Shown here one piece after another: positions 6,040-6,136 of a stretch of DNA of 6,136 nt (within the stretch, counting starts at the first letter, position 1; each line of letters opens with the position of its first letter). Source of the DNA: a bacterium (GTDB lineage: Bacteria; Babelota; Babeliae; Babelales; RVW-14); the NCBI GenBank assembly GCA_030432505.1, contig JAUIHA010000054.1:1-6136 (forward strand), read 5' to 3'. The translations under genes and the position numbers were made by a program. The notes under the pieces were generated by a model. The model was not told where the DNA came from, searched no databases, and saw only the letters and a program-made list of their open reading frames with translations.

Positions 6040-6136
6040 TACTTTAAAAAGTAAAAAAAATTATAAGAAATTGAAGGTCTTTATTAAAAATCTTTAGTTG
6101 AAAAGGAAAATTTATATCAAAAATTATCATAAATGA
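5953..6136. other. Abrupt AT-rich segment at the window end
   Basis: By hand count, bases 5961-6136 hold 26 G or C in 176 (about 15 percent), whereas 5821-5880 hold 28 in 60 (about 47 percent). The segment begins at an A7 run (5953-5959), includes the last helicase codons and continues 97 bases past the TGA at 6037-6039. It contains T8 (6030-6037) and A8 (6053-6060) runs flanking ACTTTAAAAAGT, which could form a weak AT-only hairpin but no GC-containing terminator. AAGGA at 6103-6107 precedes no ATG at useful distance. I see no gene start here. Confidence 0.7.

Noticed and set aside
6030..6060. T8 and A8 runs around ACTTTAAAAAGT as a helicase terminator
   Set aside because: The stem would be made only of A-T pairs apart from one, and the T run precedes rather than follows the hairpin on the + strand.

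Overview
The window looks like a stretch of chromosome from a host-dependent, Gram-negative-type bacterium. The main reason is a tandem pair of nucleotide (ATP/ADP-type) translocases of the TLC/NTT family, proteins used by intracellular bacteria and plastids to take up nucleotides from a host cytosol. Moderate-to-low GC, short (about 440-residue) translocases and the neighbouring secreted protein of unknown function would fit Dependentiae (TM6), but Chlamydiae, Rickettsiales or another intracellular lineage cannot be excluded by eye. The lineage call is inference.

Layout, all on the + strand. (1) Bases 1-1190: the first translocase, cut off at its 5' end by the window edge (about 49 residues missing by comparison with its paralogue). 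(2) Bases 1191-1412: a 222-base gap with a good extended -10 promoter, a small palindrome, and a leader segment that could pair with the bases just before the next start codon. (3) Bases 1413-2726: the second, complete translocase (437 aa), followed by a strong intrinsic terminator. (4) Bases 2727-2945: terminator, then a sigma70-type promoter and ribosome binding site for the next gene. (5) Bases 2946-3647: a 233-aa exported, mostly helical protein with four cysteines in the mature part and an acidic tail, which I do not recognise; it has its own strong terminator. (6) Bases 3793-6039: a UvrD/PcrA/Rep-type superfamily 1A DNA helicase with all motifs intact. (7) From about 5950 to the end, GC falls abruptly to roughly 15 percent; this covers the last 30 or so helicase codons and 97 non-coding bases.

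The two translocases belong together functionally (host nucleotide import, probably with divided substrate roles). The secreted protein and the helicase appear to be separate transcription units, each with its own promoter and, for the secreted protein, its own terminator. I found no tRNA, rRNA, CRISPR array, insertion sequence or phage gene. The points most worth a second look are the composition cliff with the odd helicase C-terminus, the leader of the second translocase, and the unidentified secreted protein.
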